A stretch of 64,000 nucleotides of DNA from Crenothrix sp. D3 (GTDB lineage: Bacteria; Pseudomonadota; Gammaproteobacteria; Methylococcales; Methylomonadaceae). The stretch is from the NCBI GenBank assembly GCA_002134785.1, contig MBQZ01000029.1, forward strand, positions 186,001-250,000, read 5' to 3'. A program made the position numbers and the translations under genes. The notes under the pieces were generated by a model. It saw only the letters and a list, made by a program, of their open reading frames with translations. It did no database searches and had not been told where the DNA came from. Below are positions 36,659-46,453 of the stretch, piece by piece; positions within the stretch are counted from its first letter, which is position 1; every line of letters begins with the position of its first letter.

Positions 36659-37126
36659 TCAACCTACGTTCCGTCCATAGGTTGCCACCTCAAAATCAAC
36701 GCCTTCTTCGCCTATTCCAGTATAAGGTTTCCCATTTAACTGGCGACCCCAGTGGCAAAGTTCGTGAAGAATTGTGGTGCCGACTACATAGACTGACCTA
36801 CCTGAGCTGGTTAATTCAGTCGCGGCCGCGTCTCCGTTTTCGAATTCAAGGGCGCGATCTAATGCAATTTCGATTTGATCTGGAGAGGCTGCACGGAAAC
36901 AACCATTCGCAGCGGGTACGCCACATTGTCCAGTTGAAAGCGGGGTAATGATAATGAGTGGATTGTTGCCCCACGCTAATGCGTGGCGAGATTGGGTTGC
37001 ACTCAGACTTCCATAGGTTTGTAAATTGTTAATGATGGTTCCTACAGTCGCGACTTGAGGCATTGAATAGCGAATGTAACGGTAAAGTTTTGGGTATGTT
37101 GCACGATCAGCGATTGAAAATTTCAT
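36659..37126 (-). CDS. Small HExxH metallopeptidase-like protein, candidate toxin
   Basis: 155 residues, no signal peptide. HELCH at 121-125 (TTILHELCHWGRQLNG), followed by GEEGVDFEVATYG, which offers further acidic ligands. The fold resembles small zinc-peptidase toxin domains; family not recognised. It is the second gene of a two-gene minus-strand unit (18-base gap) after a membrane/periplasmic protein. That pairing fits effector plus immunity, or two cooperating effectors. It interrupts the space between the APE cluster and core genes. Confidence 0.62.
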   Translation of the reverse strand: MKFSIADRATYPKLYRYIRYSMPQVATVGTIINNLQTYGSLSATQSRHALAWGNNPLIIITPLSTGQCGVPAANGCFRAASPDQIEIALDRALEFENGDAAATELTSSGRSVYVVGTTILHELCHWGRQLNGKPYTGIGEEGVDFEVATYGRNVG

Positions 37127-37144
37127 GACACGAACCTCTTGCTG

Positions 37145-37822
37145 TTAACGAACGATGGTTTGAATATTGTCCAAACACAAAATTGGCGGCGTTTTTTCAC
37201 CTTTTTTAGGATGCGGCTTGATAAGCAAACCCGCGTTGATGTATTTGGGATCGATGACAATCATATTGATGGGGTAGAGATACCGAGTATATAACTGGCA
37301 GGTTGAATTTTTGCTGAAATCCGATTCAATCTCCCAATAACTACGACCATATTGGGTTCCAGTGTATTCGCCGTTTGCTTCGCGCTTGAGAAAAAGAAGG
37401 CGATTGTTACCCGTTTTAATCCGTTGCTCATGGACTTCACTCGTCCAAGTGATACGGAAATTTTCTGGTGGTGCTATCCCCTTGATTGTTTGTTTTGCGG
37501 TAAATAAAGCGTATCCCTCGCCATAGGCATTACTTTCAAATTTAATCGGTTGTGCAAATACAATAACATCGCTGTGTTTGATGAGGTCTTCCAGCAAGGT
37601 TGAAGATAAATCTGCATTCGCGTTTGAGATTGAGAGACACGCTAGTAGCGCGAATGTAAATCGTAGCAACACACCACCCAAGCCACTTTGAAACTTGTTG
37701 TAGAGAGTTATAAATCTGACTGAAATGCTTGGATGATACGTTGCTTCACTAAACGAAGATAAAGAACACATTAACTCCGCCCCACATCGGGTTTTATAAA
37801 GACTTTTGAGAATATCAGACAT
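37145..37822 (-). CDS. Membrane/periplasmic protein paired with the HExxH gene
   Basis: 225 residues from the ATG at 37822, chosen for its perfect AAGGAGG ribosome site; an upstream ATG at 37906 is less likely. A hydrophobic segment near 50-68 (LLRFTFALLACLSISNANA) looks like a signal peptide preceded by an unusual ~45-residue N-terminal extension. The rest (DVIVFAQPIKFESNAYGEG, YALFTAKQTIKGIAP) is a beta-rich domain seen in secreted proteins of unknown function. It could be a periplasmic immunity protein for the neighbouring peptidase (inference). Confidence 0.55.
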   Translation of the reverse strand: MSDILKSLYKTRCGAELMCSLSSFSEATYHPSISVRFITLYNKFQSGLGGVLLRFTFALLACLSISNANADLSSTLLEDLIKHSDVIVFAQPIKFESNAYGEGYALFTAKQTIKGIAPPENFRITWTSEVHEQRIKTGNNRLLFLKREANGEYTGTQYGRSYWEIESDFSKNSTCQLYTRYLYPINMIVIDPKYINAGLLIKPHPKKGEKTPPILCLDNIQTIVR

Positions 37823-37937
37823 TTTTCCTCCTTCGAGAAAATACCTAACTTGCATTGACGCTGAGACACGCCTAGAGCTGTTGTAAATTACACCTGAGTT
37901 AAGCATGGGACATCAGCAAGTGACAAACACACTGAAC

Positions 37938-37979
37938 TAAGTTTAGCAAACTTAATTAGAACAACGCGGTAACGTTACC
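37938..37979. promoter_or_regulatory. Two perfect dyads, possible operators
   Basis: TAAGTTT-AGC-AAACTTA (37938-37954) and GGTAACGTTACC (37968-37979), 13 bases apart, in the space between divergent genes. Both are exact palindromes of transcription-factor-site size. Confidence 0.45.
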
Positions 37980-38138
37980 CCTAAATAAATCAAAAATCAA
38001 TGTGTTTTTTACCACTTAAACTATGGACTTATACGCGCTATTTTTGAAGTATATAGAATGAATGGACTGAGGGGGAAAGTTAGGTAGGGTACGCAAACAT
38101 TCATAATATTTAAGCTGGAATGCGTGCATTTTAAGTTA

Positions 38139-38168
38139 TTCCACTTCAAGGCATATCACGCCTATAAT
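38139..38168 (+). promoter_or_regulatory. Probable sigma-70 promoter of the TPR-methyltransferase gene
   Basis: TATAAT at 38163-38168 with TTCCAC at 38139-38144 (18-base spacer), 44 bases before the start codon. Confidence 0.45.
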
Positions 38169-38211
38169 ACTCAAACCGCTGCTTAACCTATTTCTTACTT
38201 ATCAACACACT

Positions 38212-39558
38212 ATGAAACAATTAACTGATAATCCAGATGTACTTGACACAGAAACTCAGCAGATTAGCTTAGAAGACGCATTACAGTTTGCTATTCGTTT
38301 ACATCAAGCCAATCAATATGAATACGCGGAAGATATTTATCGTCAATTACTGGAGCTTGCGCCAGAAAACCCAAATATATTGCATTACTTTGGTTTGCTC
38401 AGACACCAGCGAGGTTATGCGACAGAAGGTGCTGAGTGGATAAAAAAAGCATTGGCATTAGTGCCAGATTATGTGGATGCAGAAAATAATTTGGCTAATA
38501 TTTATCTGCAAACAGGGCAGCCTGAATTGGCAGAACTGCATTTTCGGCGGGTCATTGACATCAATCCGAACTTTGCCACCGCTTATGGCAACTTAGGTAT
38601 CGCTCTTAAAGAATTACAGCAGTATCAGGAAGCTGTCGCGTATTTGTGGAAAGCAATTGAGCTTCAACCTAATAACGCACATCACTACCAAAATTTGGGC
38701 AATACTTATCGTCATTTAAAGAATTATCGAGAAGCGGTGAGTATGTATAGTAAATCACTGGAACTCAAGCCGTTTGATGCGGATGCTTATAGAAAATTGA
38801 GTCGTACTTTCTATCTAATGGGCGAAGTCGAGCAATGTGTTGACGTATTGAAACAGTGGTTGAGTCACGATTCTGAAAATCCAACAGCGTTACATCTGAT
38901 TGCTGCCTACACGCGTACCAATGCACCACCTCGTGCGAGTGATGCTTATGTGCGTGAAACCTTTGATAGCTTCGCCATGTCTTTTGACGGTGTGCTAAAG
39001 CGGCTGGATTATCAAGCCCCTTTTCTGGTTCAGCACGCGCTACAACAGGTAAATCCCGATGCTAACAACTGGACGCTATTAGATGCAGGTTGCGGTACGG
39101 GCTTATGTGGTGCGTTAGTAAAAAAGCTGGTAAAACGCTTGGACGGTGTCGATTTATCACCCAAAATGCTGGAACGCGCTCAGGAGCGAGGCATTTATGA
39201 TGGCTTATTTGAAGCCGAGCTGACAGCGTTTTTTTTGCAAGCTAAATCTGCTTATAACGCCATAATTTGTGCAGATACTTTCTGTTATTTTGGCGATTTG
39301 ACCGATGCGATGCACGCCGCTGCCAGTGCGTTAATGCCAGAAGGCTGGTTTATTTTCACGCTGGAAAAACTGGAAGAGACTGAGAAAGGCGAGGATTTTC
39401 GTTTGAATTTGCATGGTCGTTACAGTCACACCGAAGCATATATTAGCAAGACATTAATCGATGCAGGGTTTCGTATTCATTGCATTGAGACTGCGGCACT
39501 ACGCAAGGAGGGCTACGATAAAGTGGCAGGATTGGTGGTTACTGCACAATTGCTGTGA
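38212..39558 (+). CDS. TPR protein fused to a SAM-dependent methyltransferase
   Basis: 448 residues. Residues ~20-235 hold about six tetratricopeptide repeats (for example AYGNLGIALKELQQYQEAV). Residues ~255-448 form a class I methyltransferase with motif I LLDAGCGTGLCG near 289-300 and CADTFCYFGDL. TPRs usually bind the partner or substrate protein, so this is probably a protein or small-molecule methyltransferase of unknown target. Transcribed alone. A hairpin follows. Confidence 0.85.
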   Translation: MKQLTDNPDVLDTETQQISLEDALQFAIRLHQANQYEYAEDIYRQLLELAPENPNILHYFGLLRHQRGYATEGAEWIKKALALVPDYVDAENNLANIYLQTGQPELAELHFRRVIDINPNFATAYGNLGIALKELQQYQEAVAYLWKAIELQPNNAHHYQNLGNTYRHLKNYREAVSMYSKSLELKPFDADAYRKLSRTFYLMGEVEQCVDVLKQWLSHDSENPTALHLIAAYTRTNAPPRASDAYVRETFDSFAMSFDGVLKRLDYQAPFLVQHALQQVNPDANNWTLLDAGCGTGLCGALVKKLVKRLDGVDLSPKMLERAQERGIYDGLFEAELTAFFLQAKSAYNAIICADTFCYFGDLTDAMHAAASALMPEGWFIFTLEKLEETEKGEDFRLNLHGRYSHTEAYISKTLIDAGFRIHCIETAALRKEGYDKVAGLVVTAQLL

Positions 39559-39649
39559 GGTGAGAGTAAAAACTGAGTGATCGGCGTATCAAAGCGTGAT
39601 GCAATCAATGCAACTAGTCAATTCGTATCAGGCATTATAAATACGCTTA

Positions 39650-39675
39650 GATGGGCTTCCTTGCGTCAGCCCATC
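39650..39675. terminator. Hairpin between convergent genes
   Basis: GATGGGCT/AGCCCATC, 8-bp perfect stem, 10-base loop, followed by CTATTT. Lies between the 3' ends of the methyltransferase gene and prfA, so it may serve both directions. Confidence 0.5.
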
Positions 39676-39702
39676 CTATTTCCGTATCCATACGAAAACC
39701 GA

Positions 39703-40788
39703 TTAATCATCCCCCAACTGCGTCAATAATTCGGCTTGATGTTCACTAATCAACGGATTAATAACGTGTTCTAAACCGCCCTGCATAATGTCATCCAATT
39801 TATACAACGTTAAGTTAATACGGTGGTCGGTTAAACGGCCTTGCGGGTAATTGTAGGTACGAATACGTTCGGAACGGTCACCGCTGCCGACTTGTAATTT
39901 GCGGGTTAAGGATTGTTCGGCGTGGTGTTTTTCTTGTTCAGCGGATAATAAACGTGAAGCCAATAACGACATCGCCCGCGCACGATTTTTGTGCTGTGAA
40001 CGTTCATCTTGGCATTCGACCACTGTGCCTGTAGGAACGTGGGTAATGCGGATTGCGGATTCGGTTTTGTTAATGTGCTGCCCACCTGCACCCGAGGCGC
40101 GGTAAGTATCGACTTTTAAATCAGCAGGGTTAATGTCGATGGCATCCACTTCATCCACTTCTGGCATGATGGCGACGGTACACGCGGAGGTATGAATTCG
40201 CCCTTGTGATTCAGTTTCAGGGACACGTTGCACACGGTGTGCGCCTGCTTCAAATTTTAATTGTGAATACACATCTCGCCCGATAATGCGCAAAATAATT
40301 TCTTTATAACCGCCGTGATCGCCGAAACTTTCGTTGATAATTTCAGTTTGCCAGCCGCGCCGTTCAGCATACCGTTGATACATACGCGCTAAATCGCCTG
40401 AAAATATCGCTGCTTCATCACCGCCTGTACCTGCTCTGACTTCTAAGAAGATGTTGCGATTGTCGTTAGGGTCTTTAGGCAATAACAGTAATTGTAATTC
40501 GTGATCGATTGTATCTAGCTCATTTTGCGCGTCGCTAATTTCTTCTTTTGCCATTTCACGCAATTCGGGGTCATTGTCGCTTGCCATGTCTTGAGCGACC
40601 GCTAAATCTGCCAGCGTCTGTTCATAGCGTTTATAACAATCGACTAACGGAGCAATTTGCGCGTACTCTTGGCTCAATGTGCGGAATTTATTTTGATTGT
40701 TTTGGGTGTCAGATTCTGACAGCAGGGCAGCAATTTCGTCGTAACGTTCGCAGAGATTTTCTAATTTTTGTTGTATGGATTTTTTCAT
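39703..40788 (-). CDS. prfA: Peptide chain release factor 1
   Basis: 361 residues, standard RF1 length. The catalytic GGQ lies in [13 protein letters not shown]; the stop-codon recognition PxT motif reads Pro-Glu-Thr in [10 protein letters not shown] (often Pro-Ala-Thr or Pro-Val-Thr). Terminates translation at UAA and UAG by hydrolysing peptidyl-tRNA. It is not next to prmC or hemA here, unlike the common gammaproteobacterial arrangement. Confidence 0.96.
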   Translation of the reverse strand: MKKSIQQKLENLCERYDEIAALLSESDTQNNQNKFRTLSQEYAQIAPLVDCYKRYEQTLADLAVAQDMASDNDPELREMAKEEISDAQNELDTIDHELQLLLLPKDPNDNRNIFLEVRAGTGGDEAAIFSGDLARMYQRYAERRGWQTEIINESFGDHGGYKEIILRIIGRDVYSQLKFEAGAHRVQRVPETESQGRIHTSACTVAIMPEVDEVDAIDINPADLKVDTYRASGAGGQHINKTESAIRITHVPTGTVVECQDERSQHKNRARAMSLLASRLLSAEQEKHHAEQSLTRKLQVGSGDRSERIRTYNYPQGRLTDHRINLTLYKLDDIMQGGLEHVINPLISEHQAELLTQLGDD

Positions 40789-40918
40789 GATTTGATAAAT
40801 AATGACGCAATATTATCGTCATAATTTACCATTATTTGGGATTTTATGTTCAGAAAGTATCGCTAATTGCAGAGGTATCGATAAGTGACACCTCTACAAT
40901 TATTATAAATTTTGGTAA

Positions 40919-41581
40919 TTAACCACCAAATTTAATCGAGTCAATAATCTGCTGTAACGCAGGACGACAGGCTTCAAACTGCTCAGTTTCAGCGGCTGCC
41001 ATCAGATTAATATAATAATTCTGCTGATCATACACTTGATAAATAATACGTTGTGGGCTACCCGCTTTACCTTTTTCTGTCAATTCCCAGCCGCGTACCA
41101 ACTTCACTTGTTTGCCATTGACCGTGCCAGATTGATCGCGACGTTTAGCAGAAAGATTTTTATCAATAGCAATGTCTTTTTTAGCACTGTCTAAAGAGGC
41201 TTTAACTGAGGCTTCTGCGGGGAAATCTTGCTGCATACGCGTCATGTGGAACTGAAAACTACAGCTTTTTGATATAGGTTCGATCATAAACAAAACGGTC
41301 TCGGAATTCGGATCACCATTTTGCTTAGCCCAACCTGCGGGAATGGTAAATGAGAAATGCCGATCTGTATTGGTATAAGTCACTGCCGACGTTGAAGCCG
41401 CCGATGACGCTGAAGCTGAACCAGCCTGCTCAGTAGGTACGCCTGCTGCGCCTGCGGCGGCGGGCATCGCTGAACTGACTGCTTGGTTAAGTGCGCTTTG
41501 ACCTATACTCGCCGCATTACAACCAGCTAAAAGAGCAGAACACGCTAACGCGGTGGCAAGAAATGATAGTTTTTTTTTCAT
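40919..41581 (-). CDS. Hypothetical lipoprotein
   Basis: 220 residues; signal peptide with lipobox LLAGC (Cys20). An Ala/Ser-rich linker (~22-68) precedes a globular domain (~70-220) beginning HFSFTIPAGWAKQ, like PsbP/DcrB-type folds. Envelope location is clear; function unknown. Transcribed opposite to gnd, with a shared upstream region of about 175 bases. Confidence 0.75.
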   Translation of the reverse strand: MKKKLSFLATALACSALLAGCNAASIGQSALNQAVSSAMPAAAGAAGVPTEQAGSASASSAASTSAVTYTNTDRHFSFTIPAGWAKQNGDPNSETVLFMIEPISKSCSFQFHMTRMQQDFPAEASVKASLDSAKKDIAIDKNLSAKRRDQSGTVNGKQVKLVRGWELTEKGKAGSPQRIIYQVYDQQNYYINLMAAAETEQFEACRPALQQIIDSIKFGG

Positions 41582-41755
41582 AACGGAATCCCCTGAAGTT
41601 GTGTTAAATAAATGTAATCTACGGTATCTTTTAAATTACTGTCTGATTCTATTAGATTCAAATAATTAACGCACATATTTATCATTTTTAGAGAAAAAGA
41701 GCATCGTCAATCTATGTTAAAATTCCGCTGTTAATAACTCCACAATAAGGTAAAC

Positions 41756-43201
41756 ATGAAAGCAAATATTGGTTTAATCGGCTTAGCCGTCATGGGGCAA
41801 AATTTAGTCCTCAATATGAATGACCACGGTTTTAAAGTCGCTGTTTATAATCGTACTATCAGCGCAGTCGATGATTTTTTAGCTGATGCGGCTAAAGACA
41901 CACAAGTTATCGGCACGCATTCGTTAGAAGAATTGATTGATAGCTTAGAATCGCCGCGCATTGTGATGTTAATGGTCAAAGCGGGTGAAGTGGTTGATGC
42001 CTATATTGAAAAATTAGTGCCGTTATTATCAGCGGGTGACATCATTGTTGACGGTGGTAACTCGTTATTTACTGACACCAACCGCCGCACTGCCAATTTA
42101 GCCGCACAAAACATTCTTTACATCGGCACAGGCGTTTCAGGTGGTGAAGAAGGCGCGAGAAACGGACCCTCTATCATGCCAGGTGGTAACAAAGTGGCGT
42201 GGTCTGCGGTTAAGCCGATTTTTCAAGCCATTAGCGCACAAGTTGACGGCGCACCGTGTTGTGAATGGGTCGGTGATAACGGCGCGGGTCATTATGTCAA
42301 AATGGTACACAACGGTATTGAATACGGCGATATGCAGTTGATTTGTGAAGCCTATCAATTGATGTCGGAAGGCTTGGGTTTATCGGCCGATGAAATGCAC
42401 GCCATTTTTTCTGAATGGAATAAAGGCGAACTCAGCTCATATTTGATTGAAATTACCGCAGGTATTTTGGCGTATAAAGATGAAGACGGTTTGCCATTGG
42501 TGAATAAAATTCTCGACACCGCAGGGCAAAAAGGCACAGGCAAATGGACGGGTATTAACGCGCTGGATTTGGGCATTCCGTTGACGCTGATTGGTGAATC
42601 AGTATTTGCCCGTTGTTTGTCAGCGCAAAAATCGGAACGTGTTACCGCTGCCGCTGTGTTACCTAAACGCGTGCAAGCGTTCACAGGCGACAAGCAAGCC
42701 ATGATTGACGCTATTCGTGACGCGCTATACGCGGCAAAAATCATTTCTTATGCGCAAGGTTTCCGTTTAATGCGTGAAGCATCAAAAGAATACAACTTGT
42801 CATTGAACTACGGCGAGATTGCCTTAATGTGGCGCGGCGGTTGTATTATTCGTAGCCAATTCCTGAACGACATCAAACAAGCCTACGACAGCAACCCTGC
42901 CCTAGAAAACTTATTACTGGCTGATTTCTTTATTGATGCCATGCAGAAAGCTGATGCAGGTTGGCGTAAAGCGGTTATTTTAGGTGTAGAACTGGGTATT
43001 CCTACTCCCGCATTCTCCTCTGCCCTCGCCTATTTCGACGGCTACCGCACTGAACGCTTACCCGCTAATCTGTTACAAGCACAACGTGATTACTTCGGCG
43101 CACATACTTATGAGCGCACCGACAAACCACGCGGTGAATTCTTCCACACTGACTGGACAGGTCACGGCGGTAAAACAGCTTCTTCGACTTATACGGTTTA
43201 A
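41756..43201 (+). CDS. gnd: 6-phosphogluconate dehydrogenase, decarboxylating (NADP)
   Basis: 481 residues. NADP-binding GLAVMGQNLVLNM, then GTGVSGGEEGARNGPSIMPGG (substrate site) and VKMVHNGIEYGDMQLI with the catalytic Lys. Oxidises 6-phosphogluconate to ribulose-5-phosphate plus CO2 in the pentose phosphate pathway (in methylotrophs, also the dissimilatory RuMP cycle). Length and the C-terminal HTDWTGHGG match the long dimeric bacterial form. Confidence 0.97.
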   Translation: MKANIGLIGLAVMGQNLVLNMNDHGFKVAVYNRTISAVDDFLADAAKDTQVIGTHSLEELIDSLESPRIVMLMVKAGEVVDAYIEKLVPLLSAGDIIVDGGNSLFTDTNRRTANLAAQNILYIGTGVSGGEEGARNGPSIMPGGNKVAWSAVKPIFQAISAQVDGAPCCEWVGDNGAGHYVKMVHNGIEYGDMQLICEAYQLMSEGLGLSADEMHAIFSEWNKGELSSYLIEITAGILAYKDEDGLPLVNKILDTAGQKGTGKWTGINALDLGIPLTLIGESVFARCLSAQKSERVTAAAVLPKRVQAFTGDKQAMIDAIRDALYAAKIISYAQGFRLMREASKEYNLSLNYGEIALMWRGGCIIRSQFLNDIKQAYDSNPALENLLLADFFIDAMQKADAGWRKAVILGVELGIPTPAFSSALAYFDGYRTERLPANLLQAQRDYFGAHTYERTDKPRGEFFHTDWTGHGGKTASSTYTV

Positions 43202-43210
43202 GACGTAAAG

Positions 43211-43256
43211 TTTCACTCATTCCTACGCACAGCACGGCGCGTGGGACTGAGAGAAA
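43211..43256. terminator. Imperfect hairpin between convergent gnd and deacetylase genes
   Basis: 18-base arms (CTCATTCCTACGC vs GCGTGGGACTGAG, about 15 of 18 pair) resembling the common TTCCCACGC/GCGTGGGAA intergenic repeat. Probably a bidirectional terminator. Confidence 0.5.
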
Positions 43257-43270
43257 TGCTATCGCTAAAA

Positions 43271-44041
43271 TTATTCATAGGCTTCCATCTTTAATAACCG
43301 TTCCACACTGACAATTTTATAATCCTGTTGCTGGGCAAAAATAAGCGTTTGTTCTAATACTTGAAGGGTTTTAGCGGAGGTGTCATGCAGCAGAATAATT
43401 GCGCCTGATTTTATCTGTGATTGTACGCGCTGGGTGATGACTTCTGCGCTGTCCTTGGTGGTATCTAATGAGCGAATGTTCCAGCCGATGATGCGGTAAT
43501 CCAATAGCTTGGCGGCTTTGGCGAGATTGGGTGTTGTGACTCCGTAAGGTGGGCGGAATAATTTCACTCGTTTGCCTATCACATTAAAAACCAGATCGCT
43601 AGTTTGGTTTAATTCATCTTTAAAGCCCTGCACATTTTTAAAGTCGATAAAAAAAGAATGGCTATAAGTGTGATTGCCGATGCTGTGTCCTTCGGTAATC
43701 ATTTGTTTTAACAGGCTTTCATTGCCGTGAATGTGTTTGCCAATCACAAAAAACGTAGCCGTTGCTTCATAGTTGGCTAAGAGTGCTAGCACTTGCGGTG
43801 TGTATTGTGAATCAGGGCCATCATCAAATGACAGGGCAATGATTTTGTCTGTGGTGTCGGCTGAGCAATAGGCAGGCGCGAAAAAATTGGCTTGAATCAC
43901 TGATGAGCCGTAAATGAGACACGCCAGATAAATCACGCTGGGCAATATTAGCCACCATAAGCTCACGGTGAAAAACGTGTGTAATAAGACGATAATGGCA
44001 CTGGCAATTATCAAGTAACATCGAGTTGAATTATAAGTCAC
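43271..44041 (-). CDS. Polysaccharide deacetylase (NodB domain)
   Basis: 256 residues with two N-terminal membrane segments (~8-45). The NodB homology domain (~65-245) has SFDDGPDSQYTP (catalytic/metal Asp), NHTYSH (metal His-x3-His) and LFRPPYG. A carbohydrate esterase family 4 enzyme removing N-acetyl groups from peptidoglycan or exopolysaccharide at the membrane surface. Same strand as, and downstream of, the MMPL exporter gene, with a hairpin between them. Confidence 0.9.
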   Translation of the reverse strand: MTYNSTRCYLIIASAIIVLLHTFFTVSLWWLILPSVIYLACLIYGSSVIQANFFAPAYCSADTTDKIIALSFDDGPDSQYTPQVLALLANYEATATFFVIGKHIHGNESLLKQMITEGHSIGNHTYSHSFFIDFKNVQGFKDELNQTSDLVFNVIGKRVKLFRPPYGVTTPNLAKAAKLLDYRIIGWNIRSLDTTKDSAEVITQRVQSQIKSGAIILLHDTSAKTLQVLEQTLIFAQQQDYKIVSVERLLKMEAYE

Positions 44042-44080
44042 GCATTTCTCGCTGGTGGTGTATGTGTCTGTTATTTTTAT

Positions 44081-44110
44081 GACTGCCAGTCTTTTAAAGG
44101 ACTGGCAGTC
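44081..44110. terminator. 11-bp hairpin after the MMPL exporter gene
   Basis: GACTGCCAGTC/GACTGGCAGTC perfect stem with loop TTTTAAAG, 4 bases past the exporter stop codon. No clear T-tract on either strand. Confidence 0.5.
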
Positions 44111-44113
44111 ATC

Positions 44114-46453
44114 TTATCCCGTCGTTCTATGCCCAACTAAGGGCGAAAAAACCAGCGCAGTTAAAATACCCACCGCCACTGTAAAGCCGAAAGCATGAAC
44201 AATTTCGGTGGCACTGACGGCTAATAAACCGAATGCTAACAATGTCGTTAAGGCGGATAAAGTCACCGCCAACGCGGTGCTGACCCGTTTGTCATGGTCG
44301 CTGGCTGGTGCGTTATCTGCCATAAAAAAGAAAATCGCATCATCAACGCCGATACCCAATACCAGCAACAGCGCGAATAAATTAAACAGGCTGAATAATT
44401 GGTCAAACCAGCCCATTGTCGCCAACGCAACCAAAGCCGCACTGACAGGAACAGCGGTAATCGTCACGCTGTTGCGCCAGCCAAATTTGAAACCCAAGCC
44501 GATAAACACCAATAAATACGCCGCGATAATCAAGCCGCTGACGCGCACGCGATACCGCGCAAATAAGGATGATAGCTGTTCGACCTGATCCACCCAAGTG
44601 ACACCTTGCAGATTTTGCAACGCGGGGAATACCGATAAATCATGAATCCCTGTTAAAGACACCATACTCAAACACCGCTCCGCATTACAGCCTAGCCACA
44701 ATTGCTGTTTCGTTTCATCGGCAGTTTTTAGCCAGTCGGGTAATGAAATCGTTTTATCTTTCGCGTCGTTAAATTGTGTTAATTCGGTGTGAATCGCCGC
44801 CTCAGTAAAACCCAATTTAGTCATATAGCTCTTGAATAAGCCTGATTCATACAGCGTTTTGTTGAGTAATTGGTAATTGGTTTGCTGGCTTTGCGCGTCC
44901 GACCAATAATCACTGATGCCCTGATAAGTCATTAATTGATGCTGTTGCGTGACTGATTTTAATCGTGCTAACAGTTGCTGTTCATTATGATGCCAGTCAT
45001 TCACATCGCGCCCTGATACCAGAAAAAACTGGCTTTCCTGACTGACGGGCAATAACTGTTTTATTTTATCGGCGGTTTGCAGTAATTCAGCAGGTGCAGA
45101 TTGCAATAAGCGCACATCATCACGCGGTGTGAGTTGCCATAATCCACCCACGACAAACACGGTAAAAATCGGCAATAACCAGCGTTTATTTTTTAACAGC
45201 CAGCGGGGTGAATGCTGTTGCCAATAGTTGGCGAGTTTTAAAATGGCAGGTTCATGGCTGTGTTTAAAACCTGTCAGTAATAACGGAAACAATAACACCA
45301 CCGTCAGCCACGCGACCAACAAGCCCACCGCCGAAAACAGCGCGACTTCCTGTAACGCAGGAAACGGCGAAAATACCAGCCCGACATAACTTAATAAATT
45401 AGTGCATAAACCGATCACTAGCCCTGAGAAAATATAGCGCAAGCCCTGACGCGGTTGCCAATCTTTTGTGCCGAAACTGTCGCACATAAAATGTATCGCA
45501 TAATCATCGGCAACTCCAATCAAACTCGCGCCAAACACCAGCGTAATAATATGCACTTTGCCAAAAAACAGCACACTCGCCACCAACGCGGCAAACAGTC
45601 CGCAGCCAATGGCTATTGACGATAACAATAATGGTCTGAGACTGCGAAACGTTAGCAACAGCAACACAATAATGCCGACACTGGAACCAACGCCCACGGT
45701 GGAAATTTCCCGTTTCGCCGAATCCGAACCGTAAGCGGTAAACAGCGGCATTCCTGTCACCATCAACTCACCGCCCGCCGCGTGCAGTTGCGCAGTACCG
45801 TTATTGACCAGCGTCAGCAAGGTTTCCAATTTATCCAACTGCAAATGCTCGTCTTGCAAATCGCTCAATAACACCGCCCAAAAACGATTGGCATCCTGCA
45901 CCACTATCACGCCCTGTTCCACATTGAGTTTAAGCGGGTGTTGCGCATTAAAATAACGGCTGAATAATAACAGCGGATCATGTTCCAAATCACTCGCCAG
46001 CATTTGCGCCATCGGGCTATACAGGGTTTCCATATTTTGACTGAGCAGGTCTTGGGGATGTTGGTTTAAGGTGAGTTTGGTCTCTGCATCCAGCAATTGA
46101 TAACGGTAAGGAAACAACTGTTGATAGTTGTTCGCCGTCTGCTGCATCGGCAGTTCCAGCATCAACTGGCTGAACAAACCGCTGTGTTGTAATTGCTGTT
46201 TCAGTTGCCGCGCTTGGGTAATCGCCTCTTGAGAACTTACCGCCCCTGTCAGCCAAATCACTTTGCGATTCATGAGTTGATTGTGTTGCTGCACCGCGTT
46301 GGCAATATCTGGCTGTTGTTCAGTGACAGGTAGCAACGCCAAAAAGCCCGTTTCCAGCCAATCCGTAGTCAATACGCGACTGCCCAGCACGCCGATAATC
46401 AGCATACCCAGCAACCATAACCACGCGGTGATTCTAGGGTGATAAACGTTCAA
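44114..46453 (-). CDS. MMPL/RND-family exporter of the aryl-polyene pathway
   Basis: 779 residues; about twelve membrane segments arranged as N-terminal span, large periplasmic loop, five-helix block, second loop, five-helix block (LVLGIGVDDAIFFF is the RND signature). Belongs to the predicted-exporter group found in aryl-polyene clusters, where it should move the polyene lipid from the inner membrane. It overlaps the LolA-like gene by 20 bases, forming a two-gene export unit separated by ~8 kb from the biosynthetic genes. Confidence 0.82.
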   Translation of the reverse strand: MNVYHPRITAWLWLLGMLIIGVLGSRVLTTDWLETGFLALLPVTEQQPDIANAVQQHNQLMNRKVIWLTGAVSSQEAITQARQLKQQLQHSGLFSQLMLELPMQQTANNYQQLFPYRYQLLDAETKLTLNQHPQDLLSQNMETLYSPMAQMLASDLEHDPLLLFSRYFNAQHPLKLNVEQGVIVVQDANRFWAVLLSDLQDEHLQLDKLETLLTLVNNGTAQLHAAGGELMVTGMPLFTAYGSDSAKREISTVGVGSSVGIIVLLLLTFRSLRPLLLSSIAIGCGLFAALVASVLFFGKVHIITLVFGASLIGVADDYAIHFMCDSFGTKDWQPRQGLRYIFSGLVIGLCTNLLSYVGLVFSPFPALQEVALFSAVGLLVAWLTVVLLFPLLLTGFKHSHEPAILKLANYWQQHSPRWLLKNKRWLLPIFTVFVVGGLWQLTPRDDVRLLQSAPAELLQTADKIKQLLPVSQESQFFLVSGRDVNDWHHNEQQLLARLKSVTQQHQLMTYQGISDYWSDAQSQQTNYQLLNKTLYESGLFKSYMTKLGFTEAAIHTELTQFNDAKDKTISLPDWLKTADETKQQLWLGCNAERCLSMVSLTGIHDLSVFPALQNLQGVTWVDQVEQLSSLFARYRVRVSGLIIAAYLLVFIGLGFKFGWRNSVTITAVPVSAALVALATMGWFDQLFSLFNLFALLLVLGIGVDDAIFFFMADNAPASDHDKRVSTALAVTLSALTTLLAFGLLAVSATEIVHAFGFTVAVGILTALVFSPLVGHRTTG

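Larger units (their letters stand above)
37823..38211. other. Divergent intergenic region with two palindromes and a promoter
   Basis: 389 bases between divergently transcribed units. Holds two exact dyads at 37938-37979 and a -10/-35 pair near 38139-38168 (listed separately). Nothing else recognised. Confidence 0.55.

Noticed and set aside
44208..44588. 126-codon + strand frame inside the MMPL exporter gene
   Set aside because: Antisense shadow of membrane helices; no start context.
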